Shown here one piece after another: positions 54,681-62,632 of a stretch of 64,000 nt of DNA. How positions within the stretch are numbered: the stretch's first letter is position 1; the number at the start of each line of letters is the position of its first letter. This DNA is from Mediterranea sp. An20 (GTDB taxonomy: Bacteria; Bacteroidota; Bacteroidia; Bacteroidales; Bacteroidaceae): contig NZ_NFJV01000016.1 in the NCBI RefSeq assembly GCF_002160055.1, positions 24,717 to 88,716 of the forward strand, in the 5' to 3' direction. Position numbers and translations under genes: made by a program. Below the pieces are notes generated by a model that was given only the letters and a program-made list of their open reading frames with translations, made no database searches and had not been told where the DNA came from.

Positions 54681-56939
54681 ATGAAGAATCTCAAGACATA
54701 CAGTTTATGTGCCGCTTTTGCCGTATGTGCCCTGACTCCTGCCTGGGCTGATGGCAACCGCGAGCCGGTAGATTATGTGAACCCTTTTGTGGGTACTACC
54801 AATTACGGGACTACCAATCCCGGTGCTCTCTGTCCGCAGGGGATGATGTCTGTAGTTCCTTTCAATGTGATGGGCAGTGTGAACGGCAACCGCGACAAGG
54901 ACAGCCGCTGGTGGTCTACTCCTTATGAGCATACCAACAACTTTTTCACGGGTTATGCCCATGTTAACCTCAGCGGGGTGGGGTGCCCTGAATTGGGCTC
55001 ACTCTTGCTGATGCCTACGTCGGGCAAGCTGGAAGTGGACTTTCTGAAATACGGAAGCAGTTACAAAGACGAAGAAGCCACACCGGGCTACTATGCGAAC
55101 GTGTTGGATAAATACGGCATACGTACCGAGGTGACTGCTACTCCCCGCACTGCCCGTGAGCGTTTTACCTTCAAGGCCGGGCAGGGTAACCTGCTGCTTA
55201 ACTTGGGTGAGGGGCTGACCAACGAGAGCGGGGCTACCGTGCGTTTTGTCAGCGAGACGGAGATTGAGGGGAGCAAATTGCTGGGAACCTTCTGCTACAA
55301 CCCGCAGGCTGTTTTCCCCATTTACTTTGTGATGCGGGTCAACAAGGCGCCCAAGACAAGCGGTTACTGGAAGCAGATGCGCCCCATGACGGTCGAGGCT
55401 GCCTGGGATTCGACGGCTGGCACCAAGAAACTTTACACGCAATACCGTAAGGAAATCAGCGGTGACGACATTGGCGTATGGTTTACCTACGATATGTCTG
55501 AAGGCGAGCAACTGGAGGTGAGCCTGGGAGTGTCTTTTGTCAGCATCGAGAATGCCCGTGAGAATCTGGACCGTGAACAGTCCGGCCTGTCTTTTGAGCA
55601 GATACGGCAGAATGCCCGCAAGGCATGGAACGACGACCTGAGCCGCATTCTCGTGGAGGGGGGTACGGAAGAGCAGAAACATGTGTTCTATACAGCTCTT
55701 TATCATGTGCTTATCCATCCCAATGTGTTGAATGATGTCAACGGGCAATATCCTGCGATGGAGTCCGAAAAAATCCTTTCTACACAGGGCAAGCGTTATA
55801 CCGTATTTTCTCTTTGGGATACCTACCGCAATGTACATCAGTTGATGACGCTTTTGTTCCCGGACCGTCAGTTGGATATGGTGCGTACGATGGTGGACAT
55901 GTATCGTGAACACGGCTGGTTGCCCAAGTGGGAACTTTATGGACGTGAGACGCTGACCATGGAGGGCGACCCTGCCATACCGGTCATTGTAGATACGTGG
56001 TTCAAAGGGTTGCGTGATTTTGATGTGGAAACGGCCTATGAGGCAATGTATAAGTCTGCCACTTTGCCGGGTGCCGAGAATCTGATGCGTCCTGATGCCG
56101 ATGATTATTACAGCTTAGGTTATGTGCCTATCCGGGCGAAGAATGATAACTCTGTTTCGCATGCGTTGGAGTATTATATTGCAGATTATGCTCTGTCGCG
56201 TTTTGCTGATGCGTTGGGCAAGAAAGATGATGCCAAACTGTTTTATAACCGTTCGTTGGGTTACAAGAATTACTATTGTAAGGACTTTGGTACTTTCCGT
56301 CCCAAGTTGCCGGATGGTACATTCTATTCTCCTTTCGACCCTATGCAGGGGGCTAACTTTGAGGAGAATCCCGGTTTCCATGAAGGAAATGCCTGGAACT
56401 ATACGTTCTATGTCCCTCATGATGTAAAGGGATTGGCGCGTTTGATGGGAGGCCGCAAGGCTTTCATCAATAAGTTGCAGTCTGTCTTTGACGAAGGGCG
56501 TTATGATCCTGCCAACGAGCCGGACATTGCTTATCCTTATCTTTTCAGTTATTTCCCCGGTGAGGAATGGCGTACGCAGAAGCTGGTGCCGCAATTGGTG
56601 AATACTTATTTTAAGAATACTCCTGGTGGCATTCCGGGTAATGATGATACGGGTACAATGTCTGCCTGGGCCATCTTCAGCATGATGGGATTTTATCCGG
56701 ATTGTCCTGGTGTGCCTGAATATACGTTGACTACACCCATGTTCGATAAGGTGGTCATTAAGTTGGATCCGCGTTACTACCAGGAAAAGGAATTGGTCAT
56801 CACCGCTCATAAGTCTGGTCAAACTGATGAAACGAACCGCATCGGCGAAGTAAAGCTGGGTGGACAGAAACATAAAGGAGTGCGTGTGACACACAATGAA
56901 CTGGTACACGCCGGGACACTTGACTTCTATTTGAAGTAA
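54681..56939 (+). CDS. GH92 alpha-mannosidase (second, divergent subgroup)
   Basis: A 752-aa secreted enzyme with a cleavable signal (CAAFAVCALTPAWA). N-terminal VNPFVGTTNYGTTNPGALCPQGM; catalytic-domain blocks YTALYHVLIHPNVLNDVNG, FSLWDTYRNVHQLM and GNDDTGTMSAWAIF. The acid region reads NEPDIAYPYLFSYFPGEEW instead of NEPSHH, so it belongs to another GH92 subgroup than its neighbour and probably has a different linkage specificity. Third gene of the operon; a GC-rich hairpin follows at 56979-57011. Confidence 0.94.
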   Translation: MKNLKTYSLCAAFAVCALTPAWADGNREPVDYVNPFVGTTNYGTTNPGALCPQGMMSVVPFNVMGSVNGNRDKDSRWWSTPYEHTNNFFTGYAHVNLSGVGCPELGSLLLMPTSGKLEVDFLKYGSSYKDEEATPGYYANVLDKYGIRTEVTATPRTARERFTFKAGQGNLLLNLGEGLTNESGATVRFVSETEIEGSKLLGTFCYNPQAVFPIYFVMRVNKAPKTSGYWKQMRPMTVEAAWDSTAGTKKLYTQYRKEISGDDIGVWFTYDMSEGEQLEVSLGVSFVSIENARENLDREQSGLSFEQIRQNARKAWNDDLSRILVEGGTEEQKHVFYTALYHVLIHPNVLNDVNGQYPAMESEKILSTQGKRYTVFSLWDTYRNVHQLMTLLFPDRQLDMVRTMVDMYREHGWLPKWELYGRETLTMEGDPAIPVIVDTWFKGLRDFDVETAYEAMYKSATLPGAENLMRPDADDYYSLGYVPIRAKNDNSVSHALEYYIADYALSRFADALGKKDDAKLFYNRSLGYKNYYCKDFGTFRPKLPDGTFYSPFDPMQGANFEENPGFHEGNAWNYTFYVPHDVKGLARLMGGRKAFINKLQSVFDEGRYDPANEPDIAYPYLFSYFPGEEWRTQKLVPQLVNTYFKNTPGGIPGNDDTGTMSAWAIFSMMGFYPDCPGVPEYTLTTPMFDKVVIKLDPRYYQEKELVITAHKSGQTDETNRIGEVKLGGQKHKGVRVTHNELVHAGTLDFYLK

Positions 56940-56940
56940 G

Positions 56941-56978
56941 AGTCTGTTTGAAGCTTGCTCAGCCTGATTTTGAGTGGA
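56941..56978 (+). repeat. Dispersed IS5-end-like repeat after the GH92 operon
   Basis: AGTCTGTTTGAAGCTTGCTC continues with AGCCTGATTTTGAGTG, related to 33872-33915 (minus), 50391-50436 and 63886-63907. It begins within the last codons of the GH92 gene. Confidence 0.7.
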
Positions 56979-57011
56979 GGCCTCCCCCCCTCCCCACGGG
57001 GAGGGGGGGCC
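56979..57011 (+). terminator. GC-rich hairpin at the end of the GH92 operon
   Basis: CCCCCCCTCCCC pairs with GGGGAGGGGGGG, flanked by GGCC on both sides, with an AC loop. It is probably a 3'-end hairpin that stabilises or terminates the transcript; no T-tract. A related C/G hairpin lies at 58912-58928. Confidence 0.65.
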
Positions 57012-57013
57012 GA

Positions 57014-57090
57014 ATTTCAAAATCACTATCATTAGCTTCGCTCAAAACCTCTTTTAACTATTTCATGAAGGTATAGTCTGTCATGTTGAG
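57014..57090 (+). repeat. Left part of a hairpin (MITE-like) element split by the IS110 element
   Basis: Nearly identical to 59667-59740: CATTAGCTTCGCTCAAAACC followed by TCTTTTAACTAT and GAAGGTATAGTCT. It stops at TGTTGAG where the IS begins; the matching right part resumes at 58748. Confidence 0.85.
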
Positions 57091-57409
57091 TGCCTATTTC
57101 CTGCGGAAACCCCATTCGATTATGACGGGGGTTGGGCGGAAGAATCCGCCCAACTTAGTGTATAATCATATACAATTTCAAGATTAAGATGCGGCAACTT
57201 CTATCGAAACAGCTTATTTTTGCTTCAAAAAAGAAGACCCACGGCATCTGGCACCCACTCAATTAATGCTTATTGCTTGTTGTTGAGTTTTGCCCGGAAG
57301 GTCGTAGATCCATTATTGGTGAGAGTGTTTCCCAACACAGTTCCCGCTTGGTAGCGTACATGCTATTCTTTCTCCCTTCTTGCCGTAGGTCTTCAAAAAT
57401 AATAAAGAT
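57091..57409 (+). ncRNA. Candidate bridge-RNA leader of the IS110 element
   Basis: A non-coding leader with strong local structure: a 10-bp hairpin (57131-57154, AGAA loop), a GACC/GGTC-closed segment (57236-57303) holding an ACTCAA/TTGAGT stem, and GTGTT-TCCC-AACAC (57325-57338). CCACTCAA (57255-57262) is the complement of TTGAGTGG in the reconstructed target; TGTTGAGT (57281-57288) equals its top strand; TTGGTAG (57348-57354) equals the right end of the element. A -7-like TATTTTTG is at 57215-57222. Function inferred from family architecture. Confidence 0.5.
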
Positions 57410-58726
57410 ATGGCAAAGGTAGTAAAATTTTTCCAGGTTCATGGCAAAGGTGCCGGTATAGATATTGGCACACGTCAGATTTTTGTATCTGTGGACGGCA
57501 CGTCTGCGGTAAACTTCCAGACCTATACGGCCGATTACGAGGCCTGTTGCAAGTATCTGCTGGAAAACGGCATTACCGAAGTGGCGATGGAAGCCACAGG
57601 CGTGTATTGGTTTTGCCTGTACACCATGCTTGAAGACCACGGCATCCGGGTATGTCTGGTCAATCCGCGTGAGGTGCAGCAGGTACGTGGTCGCAAGAGC
57701 GACGTGCAGGACTGCCAATGGATGCAGCAGCTTTTCACCGCAGGCCTTTTACGCGAAAGCCTTATTCCACAAGGTCTCCTTAAGGAACTCCGCTTCCTCG
57801 TTCGTGAGCGTCTGGACCTGATAGAATCTTCTTCCGCTTATGTGAACAAGATGCAGCGTGCCTTGGAACTGATGAATATCAAGCTGGCCAATGTCATATC
57901 GCAAATCCAGGGTGCAAGCGGACTTAAAATCCTCCGTGCCATTCTTGCGGGCGAGCGGGATCCTGAACGGCTGGCCTCCCTTTGCCATAAGAGCATCCTT
58001 AAGACAAAGGCGGAGGATGTGGCCAAGTCCTTGCACGGGAACTATAACGATGTCTACCTGTCCATGCTGCGGCATGCCTTGGAAATGTGGGAGTTCCATA
58101 TGGTCCAAATCAAGGCTTTGGAACAGGAAATCTCCGTTTTGCTGGACCGCATCAACCGGGACACCTCTCAGGTGGAAGTGAAAGGTGCACCACGTCCGAC
58201 CCGCCACCATAATCCGGCCATTGAAGACCTGCATACCAAGATGGTACAGATTTATGGAGGTATTGACTTGACCGGCATTGCCGGCATCAACGACGTGACC
58301 CTGATGCGGCTGCTTGCCGAAGTAGGAACGGACCTGGATCGTTTCCCGGATGTGGGGCACTTTGTCAGCTGGCTCGGCCTGAGTCCGGCCTATAAACAAA
58401 GTGGAAAAATGAAACGCCGCATCAAGGGCAATCCGAGCAACCATGCAGGGCAGATTTTCCGCCAGTGTGCACAATCTTTGATTGCCAGCCGTTACAATGC
58501 CATTGGGGAATTCATGCGCAGGCTTAGGAGCAGGAAAGGGAGCCGGATTGCCATCAAGGCAGGAGCCAGAAAGATAGCTCAAGCATATTACAATGCACTC
58601 ACCAAAGGTCTCGAATATGTAGAACAAGGGGCAGAACAATATAAGAAAATGCTCAAACAGAGAGAAATTGACCTCATGAAGAAACTAGCCAAGAAACACG
58701 CTTTTGAACTTAAAGAGTGTGCCTGA
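57410..58726 (+). CDS. IS110-family transposase (DEDD recombinase)
   Basis: 438 aa. The N-terminal RuvC-like DEDD domain has Asp18 (GIDIGTRQ), Glu61 (AMEATGVYW), Asp98 and Asp101 (KSDVQDCQ). A central helical part is followed by the C-terminal Tnp_20-type domain with GIAGINDVTLMRLLAEVG and the candidate catalytic Ser343 in GNPSNHAGQ. The frame is complete and all four acids are present, so the element may be active. IS110 recombinases are guided by an RNA encoded in the non-coding end of their element. The start is the ATG after a purine-rich stretch. Confidence 0.93.
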   Translation: MAKVVKFFQVHGKGAGIDIGTRQIFVSVDGTSAVNFQTYTADYEACCKYLLENGITEVAMEATGVYWFCLYTMLEDHGIRVCLVNPREVQQVRGRKSDVQDCQWMQQLFTAGLLRESLIPQGLLKELRFLVRERLDLIESSSAYVNKMQRALELMNIKLANVISQIQGASGLKILRAILAGERDPERLASLCHKSILKTKAEDVAKSLHGNYNDVYLSMLRHALEMWEFHMVQIKALEQEISVLLDRINRDTSQVEVKGAPRPTRHHNPAIEDLHTKMVQIYGGIDLTGIAGINDVTLMRLLAEVGTDLDRFPDVGHFVSWLGLSPAYKQSGKMKRRIKGNPSNHAGQIFRQCAQSLIASRYNAIGEFMRRLRSRKGSRIAIKAGARKIAQAYYNALTKGLEYVEQGAEQYKKMLKQREIDLMKKLAKKHAFELKECA

Positions 58727-58747
58727 TTATAAATTCGTCATTGGTAG

Positions 58748-58835
58748 TGGAGCGAAGCGAAGTCGAAACATCTCACATTACGCATAGGAGACCCCTCGAC
58801 TGCGCTCGGGGTGACAGACTATACCTTCATGAAAA
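58748..58835 (+). repeat. Right part of the split hairpin element
   Basis: GGAGCGAAGCGAAGTCGAAA, then CATCTCACATTACGCATAGG and CTCGACTGCGCTCGGGGTG, ending GACTATACCTTCATG. It corresponds to 59743-59826 of the intact copy. Beyond this the copy diverges but still ends in ACACCCTC. Confidence 0.85.
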
Positions 58836-59043
58836 TGAAATATCTATTTCGATACACCCTCTTTCCATTCCCTAATATGTAAGGTATCTCTAAGCTCCCT
58901 GTATCTCTAAGCTCCCCCACGGGGGGAGTTGAGGGGGCCGGAAAGAGTCGGACGTGCGAGGTTCAACCTCTATGTGCGTGGAGGTATGTGCCTGCCGGTT
59001 TCACGCCTTCACCGTTCCTCAAATCGTTGTGGTTTAAAAGGTT

Positions 59044-59089
59044 ACCGTGAAAGATGCTGCCCTCACGCATCTTTCACGGTCTTTATTTT
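59044..59089 (+). terminator. 14-bp perfect hairpin with T-rich tail
   Basis: ACCGTGAAAGATGC (59044-59057) pairs exactly with GCATCTTTCACGGT (59067-59080), followed by CTTTATTTT. It looks like an intrinsic terminator, but no gene precedes it, so it is probably left over from a mobile or lost gene. AAAGATGCTG recurs at ~59257. Confidence 0.65.
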
Positions 59090-59453
59090 GGAGTCGGACT
59101 GCCAAGGTATGGAAGAACGGCACGGTCTATATGGGGAGCCGATTTGTTATACCTTGCCACTGAAGGCAGAAAAGAGCTGTGAAAGCAGTGTGAGGGCAGT
59201 ATCTTTCACCGGAACTTTCCGGAAATCAATGGGTTGGAGGGTGGTGAAGGCGTGAAAGATGCTGCGGGCAGTTTTCCCTGTCACCGGCAGTTGATGATGC
59301 TGAACACAGAGGCACGGAGTTATTTTCCCCTCTTGTGTGCGGCGAAACCGCGAACTCCGCGTTCTCTTCCGTCCTTTTCCCGACAGACAGTTACGGAACT
59401 TTGTGTCTTTGCGTCTCTGCGTTCATTTAAGCTTCACCAAAGTCAGAGTTACG

Positions 59454-59520
59454 CTGCTAAAGTGGCACTTTACGCCGCTCAAATGCAGGTTTACGCCGCT
59501 CAAGTGCCATTTTACGTTGT
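59454..59520 (-). repeat. 21-bp tandem repeat array G
   Basis: Three 21-bp units beginning TTACGCTGCTAAAGTG, TTACGCCGCTCAAATG and TTACGCCGCTCAAGTG, followed by a partial fourth (TTACGTTG). On the minus strand the shared core is CACTTGAGCGGCGTAA, related to 17350-17445. Confidence 0.88.
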
Positions 59521-59648
59521 TTGCCTTTCGTGTGCTCGGCAGGGGGGGAAACAAACCCCGGCATACTTTGTCACGTAGCTGTCGGGAGATGCTTCACATA
59601 CGTTCAGCATGACAGGGCCATTGGTGTTCAATAAAGGCGGAAAACAAG

Positions 59649-59889
59649 CGTGAGGGTGTGTCAAATTTCAAAATCACTATCATTAGCTTCGCTCAAAACC
59701 TCTTTTAACTATTTTATGAAGGTATAGTCTATCATGTTGAGCGGAGCGAAGCGAAGTCGAAACATCTCACATGACGCATAGTGAGACCCCTCGACTGCGC
59801 TCGGGGTGACAGACTATACCTTCAAATAGTCAAAAGAGGTTTTGAGCGAAGCTAATGACAGGTAATCTCTATTTTGACACACCCTCACG
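59649..59889. mobile_element. MITE-like palindromic element, intact copy
   Basis: About 241 bp with perfect 17-bp terminal inverted repeats (CGTGAGGGTGTGTCAAA and its complement). Inside, the long subterminal arms CATTAGCTTCGCTCAAAACC / GGTTTTGAGCGAAGCTAATG are nearly complementary, and a further inner pair TGTTGAGCGGAGCG... / ...GCGCTCGGGGTGACA pairs loosely, so the whole element folds on itself. No coding capacity, no clear target duplication. A second copy is split by the IS110 element. Confidence 0.8.
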
Positions 59890-59912
59890 AGATAATGGGG
59901 ATATATTAAGTG

Positions 59913-60189
59913 TTACTTTTCGTTGAATATCAGGTCAAGTCCTTGACTGCGGTAGAACGGGAAGCGCGTGTCGCTCGAAATGAACGGCAGGTGCTCGGTG
60001 ATGGCATGGGCAATGATTACATGGTCACAAGCCCTTGTTGCGGTATGCTACTATCAGTTCACGCACGGATTCCGCACTCATATAGAGTATGGTATCCGGT
60101 TCTTCCAGAATGGCTTTCACATCACGGCTTAACGAATCACGGTCGGTTGCCGCATAGACAAAGATGTTCGTATCAATCAAGTACCTCAT
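59913..60189 (-). pseudogene. VapC-like PIN-domain toxin, internally deleted and frameshifted
   Basis: The N-terminal half reads MRYLIDTNIFVYAATDRD to ESVRELIVAYRNKGL, then stops at 60025. The C-terminal half continues in another frame as CDHVIIAHAITEHLPFISSD and ends SQGLDLIFNEK at 59913. Together they match a PIN ribonuclease, but about 30 residues between RNKG and DHVIIAHA, including a metal-binding acid region, are missing. It follows the antitoxin gene by 2 bp. The MITE-like element begins 23 bp beyond its end. Confidence 0.85.
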
Positions 60190-60191
60190 GC

Positions 60192-60371
60192 TTACAGTAA
60201 GAATTTGGGGTCATTGATGATGAAGCAACCTTTGGACCTGCCAAAAGCCTCCCATGTCCGGTTAGTCTTTTTCGGGTGATTCTGCTTCTTGGCTTCTTCA
60301 TCCATTTCTTCCATCAGGCTTTTCTTTGCTTCCGGTTCTTTTTCCTTCAGCTTTTCTTCTTTTGTTTCCAT
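60192..60371 (-). CDS. VapB-like antitoxin paired with the broken PIN toxin
   Basis: A 59-aa charged protein: METKEEKLKEKEPEAKKSL, EEMDEEAKKQN, ending AFGRSKGCFIINDPKFLL. The position directly before a PIN gene, the size, and the Gly-x-GCFII-x-DPxF toxin-wrapping tail (compare GKGxxxISPDFD of VapB-type antitoxins) support the call; no DNA-binding domain is recognised in so short a protein. The start at 60371 is downstream of a minus-strand -7 box TACCTTTG (60402-60409). The reading frame is intact although its toxin is not. Confidence 0.7.
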   Translation of the reverse strand: METKEEKLKEKEPEAKKSLMEEMDEEAKKQNHPKKTNRTWEAFGRSKGCFIINDPKFLL

Positions 60372-60429
60372 ACTGTTTTCTTTCTTTAAGTGATGATACC
60401 GCAAAGGTATAAAAAAAGGATTGCCCAGT

Positions 60430-60866
60430 ATGCTCCATCCCATTATTCCGTTTGTTTTCCAACCTGTCAAAGAACGCGCAAGCCTCGGCAATAGCCGTCA
60501 AGTTTGCTTGAACGGCATTGCCGAGGTCTTTCAGCGAGGCGCCGATATGATAGATGTCCGTCCTGTCGATAATCAGGAAGCGGTCGTGGCACTTCTTGTA
60601 GGTATGGATGCCCAACCGATAGTTGATGGCATGGCCTTTCAGCAGATATTCTTTCAGTACCTTGTTTGCCCAACGCCGGAACTCTATGCCTCGACTGGAT
60701 TTAACCCGATAGCCGACAGACAGAACCATGTCCAGATTTATAGTATTCCACTTGGTACACTTTGCCGTCGGCGGCAGTTGTCGCAAATATCATGCCATAA
60801 AACGCTGGCTCAGCTTCATGTTGCACTGATAGAGCCATATTGCCTTGTTCTTATCCTGTCCGCAAG
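60430..60866 (-). pseudogene. RhuM/ORF6N-type protein remnant
   Basis: Pieces of a RhuM-like protein lie in at least two frames. TTAADGKVYQVEYY is followed, after a one-base insertion, by NLDMVLSVGYRVKSSRGIEF, RRWANKVLKEYLLKGHAIN, then HDRFLIIDRTDIYHIGASL of the ORF6N/phage-antirepressor type tail. The latter belongs to a different part of such proteins, so a deletion joins them. No usable start remains. The open frame continuing to 60298 runs into the antitoxin gene and is not meaningful. Phage or island origin is likely. Confidence 0.75.
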
Positions 60867-60932
60867 CTAAAGTGCCACTTCGATTCGGTCAAAGTTCCAC
60901 CTTGTGATGGTCGAAGTGACAATTCGGGAAAA
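60867..60932 (+). repeat. 22-bp tandem repeat array I, third family
   Basis: Units at 60867-60888, 60889-60910 and 60911-60932: CTAAAGTGCCACTTCGATTC, TCAAAGTTCCACCTTGTGAT and TCGAAGTGACAATTCGGG (first 18-20 bases each). A lone unit with AAAGTGCCACTTCAGTTCCG lies near 39984. Confidence 0.8.
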
Positions 60933-60943
60933 CCGGAGTAGCC

Positions 60944-62617
60944 TTATTCATATCCGTCCGCATAGACAGTTCCGTTGATTACCACGCCTTCCCACGGGCC
61001 TGAGCCATCTTGGTTAAGCAAGGACGGAGGATATGGTATTGCATGTGACCCTACACCTATCCGTTGCGTATACGCGGCAAACTCCGCATGCGCTGTACCA
61101 CCGGCTGTCAGCTTGGACAAGAACGTCTCAAGATTATCCGTGGTAATGATTATCTGTCCTGCCCTGTAATCAGGCGTAGGATTGACCACACTTTCTGTAT
61201 AAGAAAAACCGATGGCAGATGCATAACGCCCTGCTTTAGCCGTCACATCGGAGTTGGTGATGGTAATCTTGCCGATGGATGGCTGGGAAGTATTTCCATA
61301 TCCCATGCCGATGCCCGACGAATAATCTCCGCCATTGGCCATTATCACAGCGTCCGTGATTGTGACATCTCCGCAATTTCCGCTGCCGGACGAGCCTATA
61401 CCTGCGCCTCCAAAAGCGGAATTTCCACTACCTCCGGTGGCATGAATCGTAACATTGCCGATAGTGATATTGCCGCCGACTGTACCGCCAAGGGGAGAAC
61501 CAATGCCTGCGCCCCCGTTGCCTGCCGTAGCCGTCAGCATGTCCGCCGTGCTGCGTCCCTCGATGGTGAGAGTTGCTCCGCCGGAGACGGCGATGCCCGT
61601 GTTGTCGGTGGAGGCTACGGTGTTGCCCTCGCCCCTTACATGGATAGTGGGGCTACCATCCTGTATATCAATGGCATTGCCACTCGCCATACTTATCTGC
61701 GCATCTTCCAGGTAGATTTCCGGATTGCCGCCCGTCACCTTGATGGCATGGCTGGCCGTGCCGCTGAAGTAGTAGATGCCGTCGCTGCTGATGGTGTAGT
61801 CTCCATTAGAGAGGTCGATGGTCTGCGTATCCTTTCTGTTTGCCGTAATCGTGATGGTGTGGACCTTGCCAGCCTCCAAGGTTATGGAGGGAGTAATGTC
61901 ACATTGAATGTCAATAGGATCTGAAGTAAAAACCATGAATTTTTCTATCTGATAATCAAGACTTGGCGGCAAGTTGATTTCCCAGCAGGGGCCTATATCC
62001 TCGTAAGTGGTTTTAAACATTTGATGATTGAGTGGTATAATAGTTCCAATATTTACTATTTTTCCTTCTTTAACATCACAAGACATGGGTACATTCATAG
62101 GTTCAACATCTATCACATCGGCTGTTCCCTTGACTATCACTCGTACCTTGGCAAGTTGGTGCTCGAACTGCAAGTTAACAGGAGTGTTGTGGCTTGCATT
62201 GTCTGCCGTAGCCCGCAGCACATACACCAAGCCGTTATCTTGGCCGCCGAGGTACAATGCGCCATCCGTAGCGGGATACCAGGCAGTGACCTCGGCAGGC
62301 TGGGTGTTCTTCCAATAGAGGGGAGCATCGGAAGTCCATGCGCTGCCATCGTAAGTATAAGTGGCTGTTTCACCATCGAGACTAACGGTAATGGCATCAT
62401 CCGGCTGCCACACACTGCCGCTGCCGTCGGGCTTCTCGGTCACGCGCGTCCACGGCTCTTCGCTACTTTCTGCGATGATGCTGACGCTACCTATCTGCAA
62501 GGGGTATTCGCCGTCGGGCAGAGTGTTGCCCTGCTCGGCCAGTTCGTCTTGTGTACAGGCGGCGAGCAGGATTGCCGCCATGAGGCATATTGTTGTAAAT
62601 AATCTGTTTTTCTTCAT
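60944..62617 (-). CDS. Fimbrillin-family lipoprotein with C-terminal beta-helix
   Basis: A 557-aa lipoprotein (signal ending CLMAAILLAACTQDE). Residues ~30-260 match the Mfa-like/fimbrillin N-domain (VWQPDDAITVSLDG, WTSDAPLYWKNTQPAEVTAWYP, VNLQFEHQLAKVRVIVKG). Residues ~270-500 form regular short strands with repeated GGAGIGS / SSGIGMG / ASAIGFS turns, typical of a right-handed beta-helix. It ends with VVINGTVYADGYE. Surface adhesin or fimbrial-tip type role is inferred. It may be co-transcribed with the M15 peptidase, 15 bp upstream. Confidence 0.82.
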   Translation of the reverse strand: MKKNRLFTTICLMAAILLAACTQDELAEQGNTLPDGEYPLQIGSVSIIAESSEEPWTRVTEKPDGSGSVWQPDDAITVSLDGETATYTYDGSAWTSDAPLYWKNTQPAEVTAWYPATDGALYLGGQDNGLVYVLRATADNASHNTPVNLQFEHQLAKVRVIVKGTADVIDVEPMNVPMSCDVKEGKIVNIGTIIPLNHQMFKTTYEDIGPCWEINLPPSLDYQIEKFMVFTSDPIDIQCDITPSITLEAGKVHTITITANRKDTQTIDLSNGDYTISSDGIYYFSGTASHAIKVTGGNPEIYLEDAQISMASGNAIDIQDGSPTIHVRGEGNTVASTDNTGIAVSGGATLTIEGRSTADMLTATAGNGGAGIGSPLGGTVGGNITIGNVTIHATGGSGNSAFGGAGIGSSGSGNCGDVTITDAVIMANGGDYSSGIGMGYGNTSQPSIGKITITNSDVTAKAGRYASAIGFSYTESVVNPTPDYRAGQIIITTDNLETFLSKLTAGGTAHAEFAAYTQRIGVGSHAIPYPPSLLNQDGSGPWEGVVINGTVYADGYE

Positions 62618-62632
62618 ATCTTCTGTCATTTA

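Larger units (their letters stand above)
57091..58749 (+). mobile_element. IS110-family insertion sequence (IS110 subgroup)
   Basis: About 1.66 kb. The ends are defined because the element interrupts a hairpin repeat: left host ends TGTTGAG(TG), right host resumes (TG)GAGCGAAGC. No terminal inverted repeats. A ~320-nt non-coding leader lies upstream of the transposase, and only ~22 nt follow the stop. This layout is that of the IS110 subgroup, whose leader encodes a bridge RNA. Confidence 0.85.
58727..59912. other. Repeat-rich non-coding tract
   Basis: 1.19 kb without a credible gene. Contents: the right half of the split hairpin element (58748-58835), GC hairpin (58912-58928), a 14-bp perfect hairpin with T-rich 3' side (59044-59080), scattered AAAGATGCTG and ACGGAG/ACTTTGTGTC remnants, the 21-bp array G (59454-59520) and the intact MITE-like element (59649-59889). 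The frames at 58929-59612 show no domain and follow the repeats. Confidence 0.65.

Noticed and set aside
58929..59612. Several overlapping plus-strand frames
   Set aside because: They span hairpins and the 21-bp array in a decayed tract. Cys/Arg-rich translations without domains.
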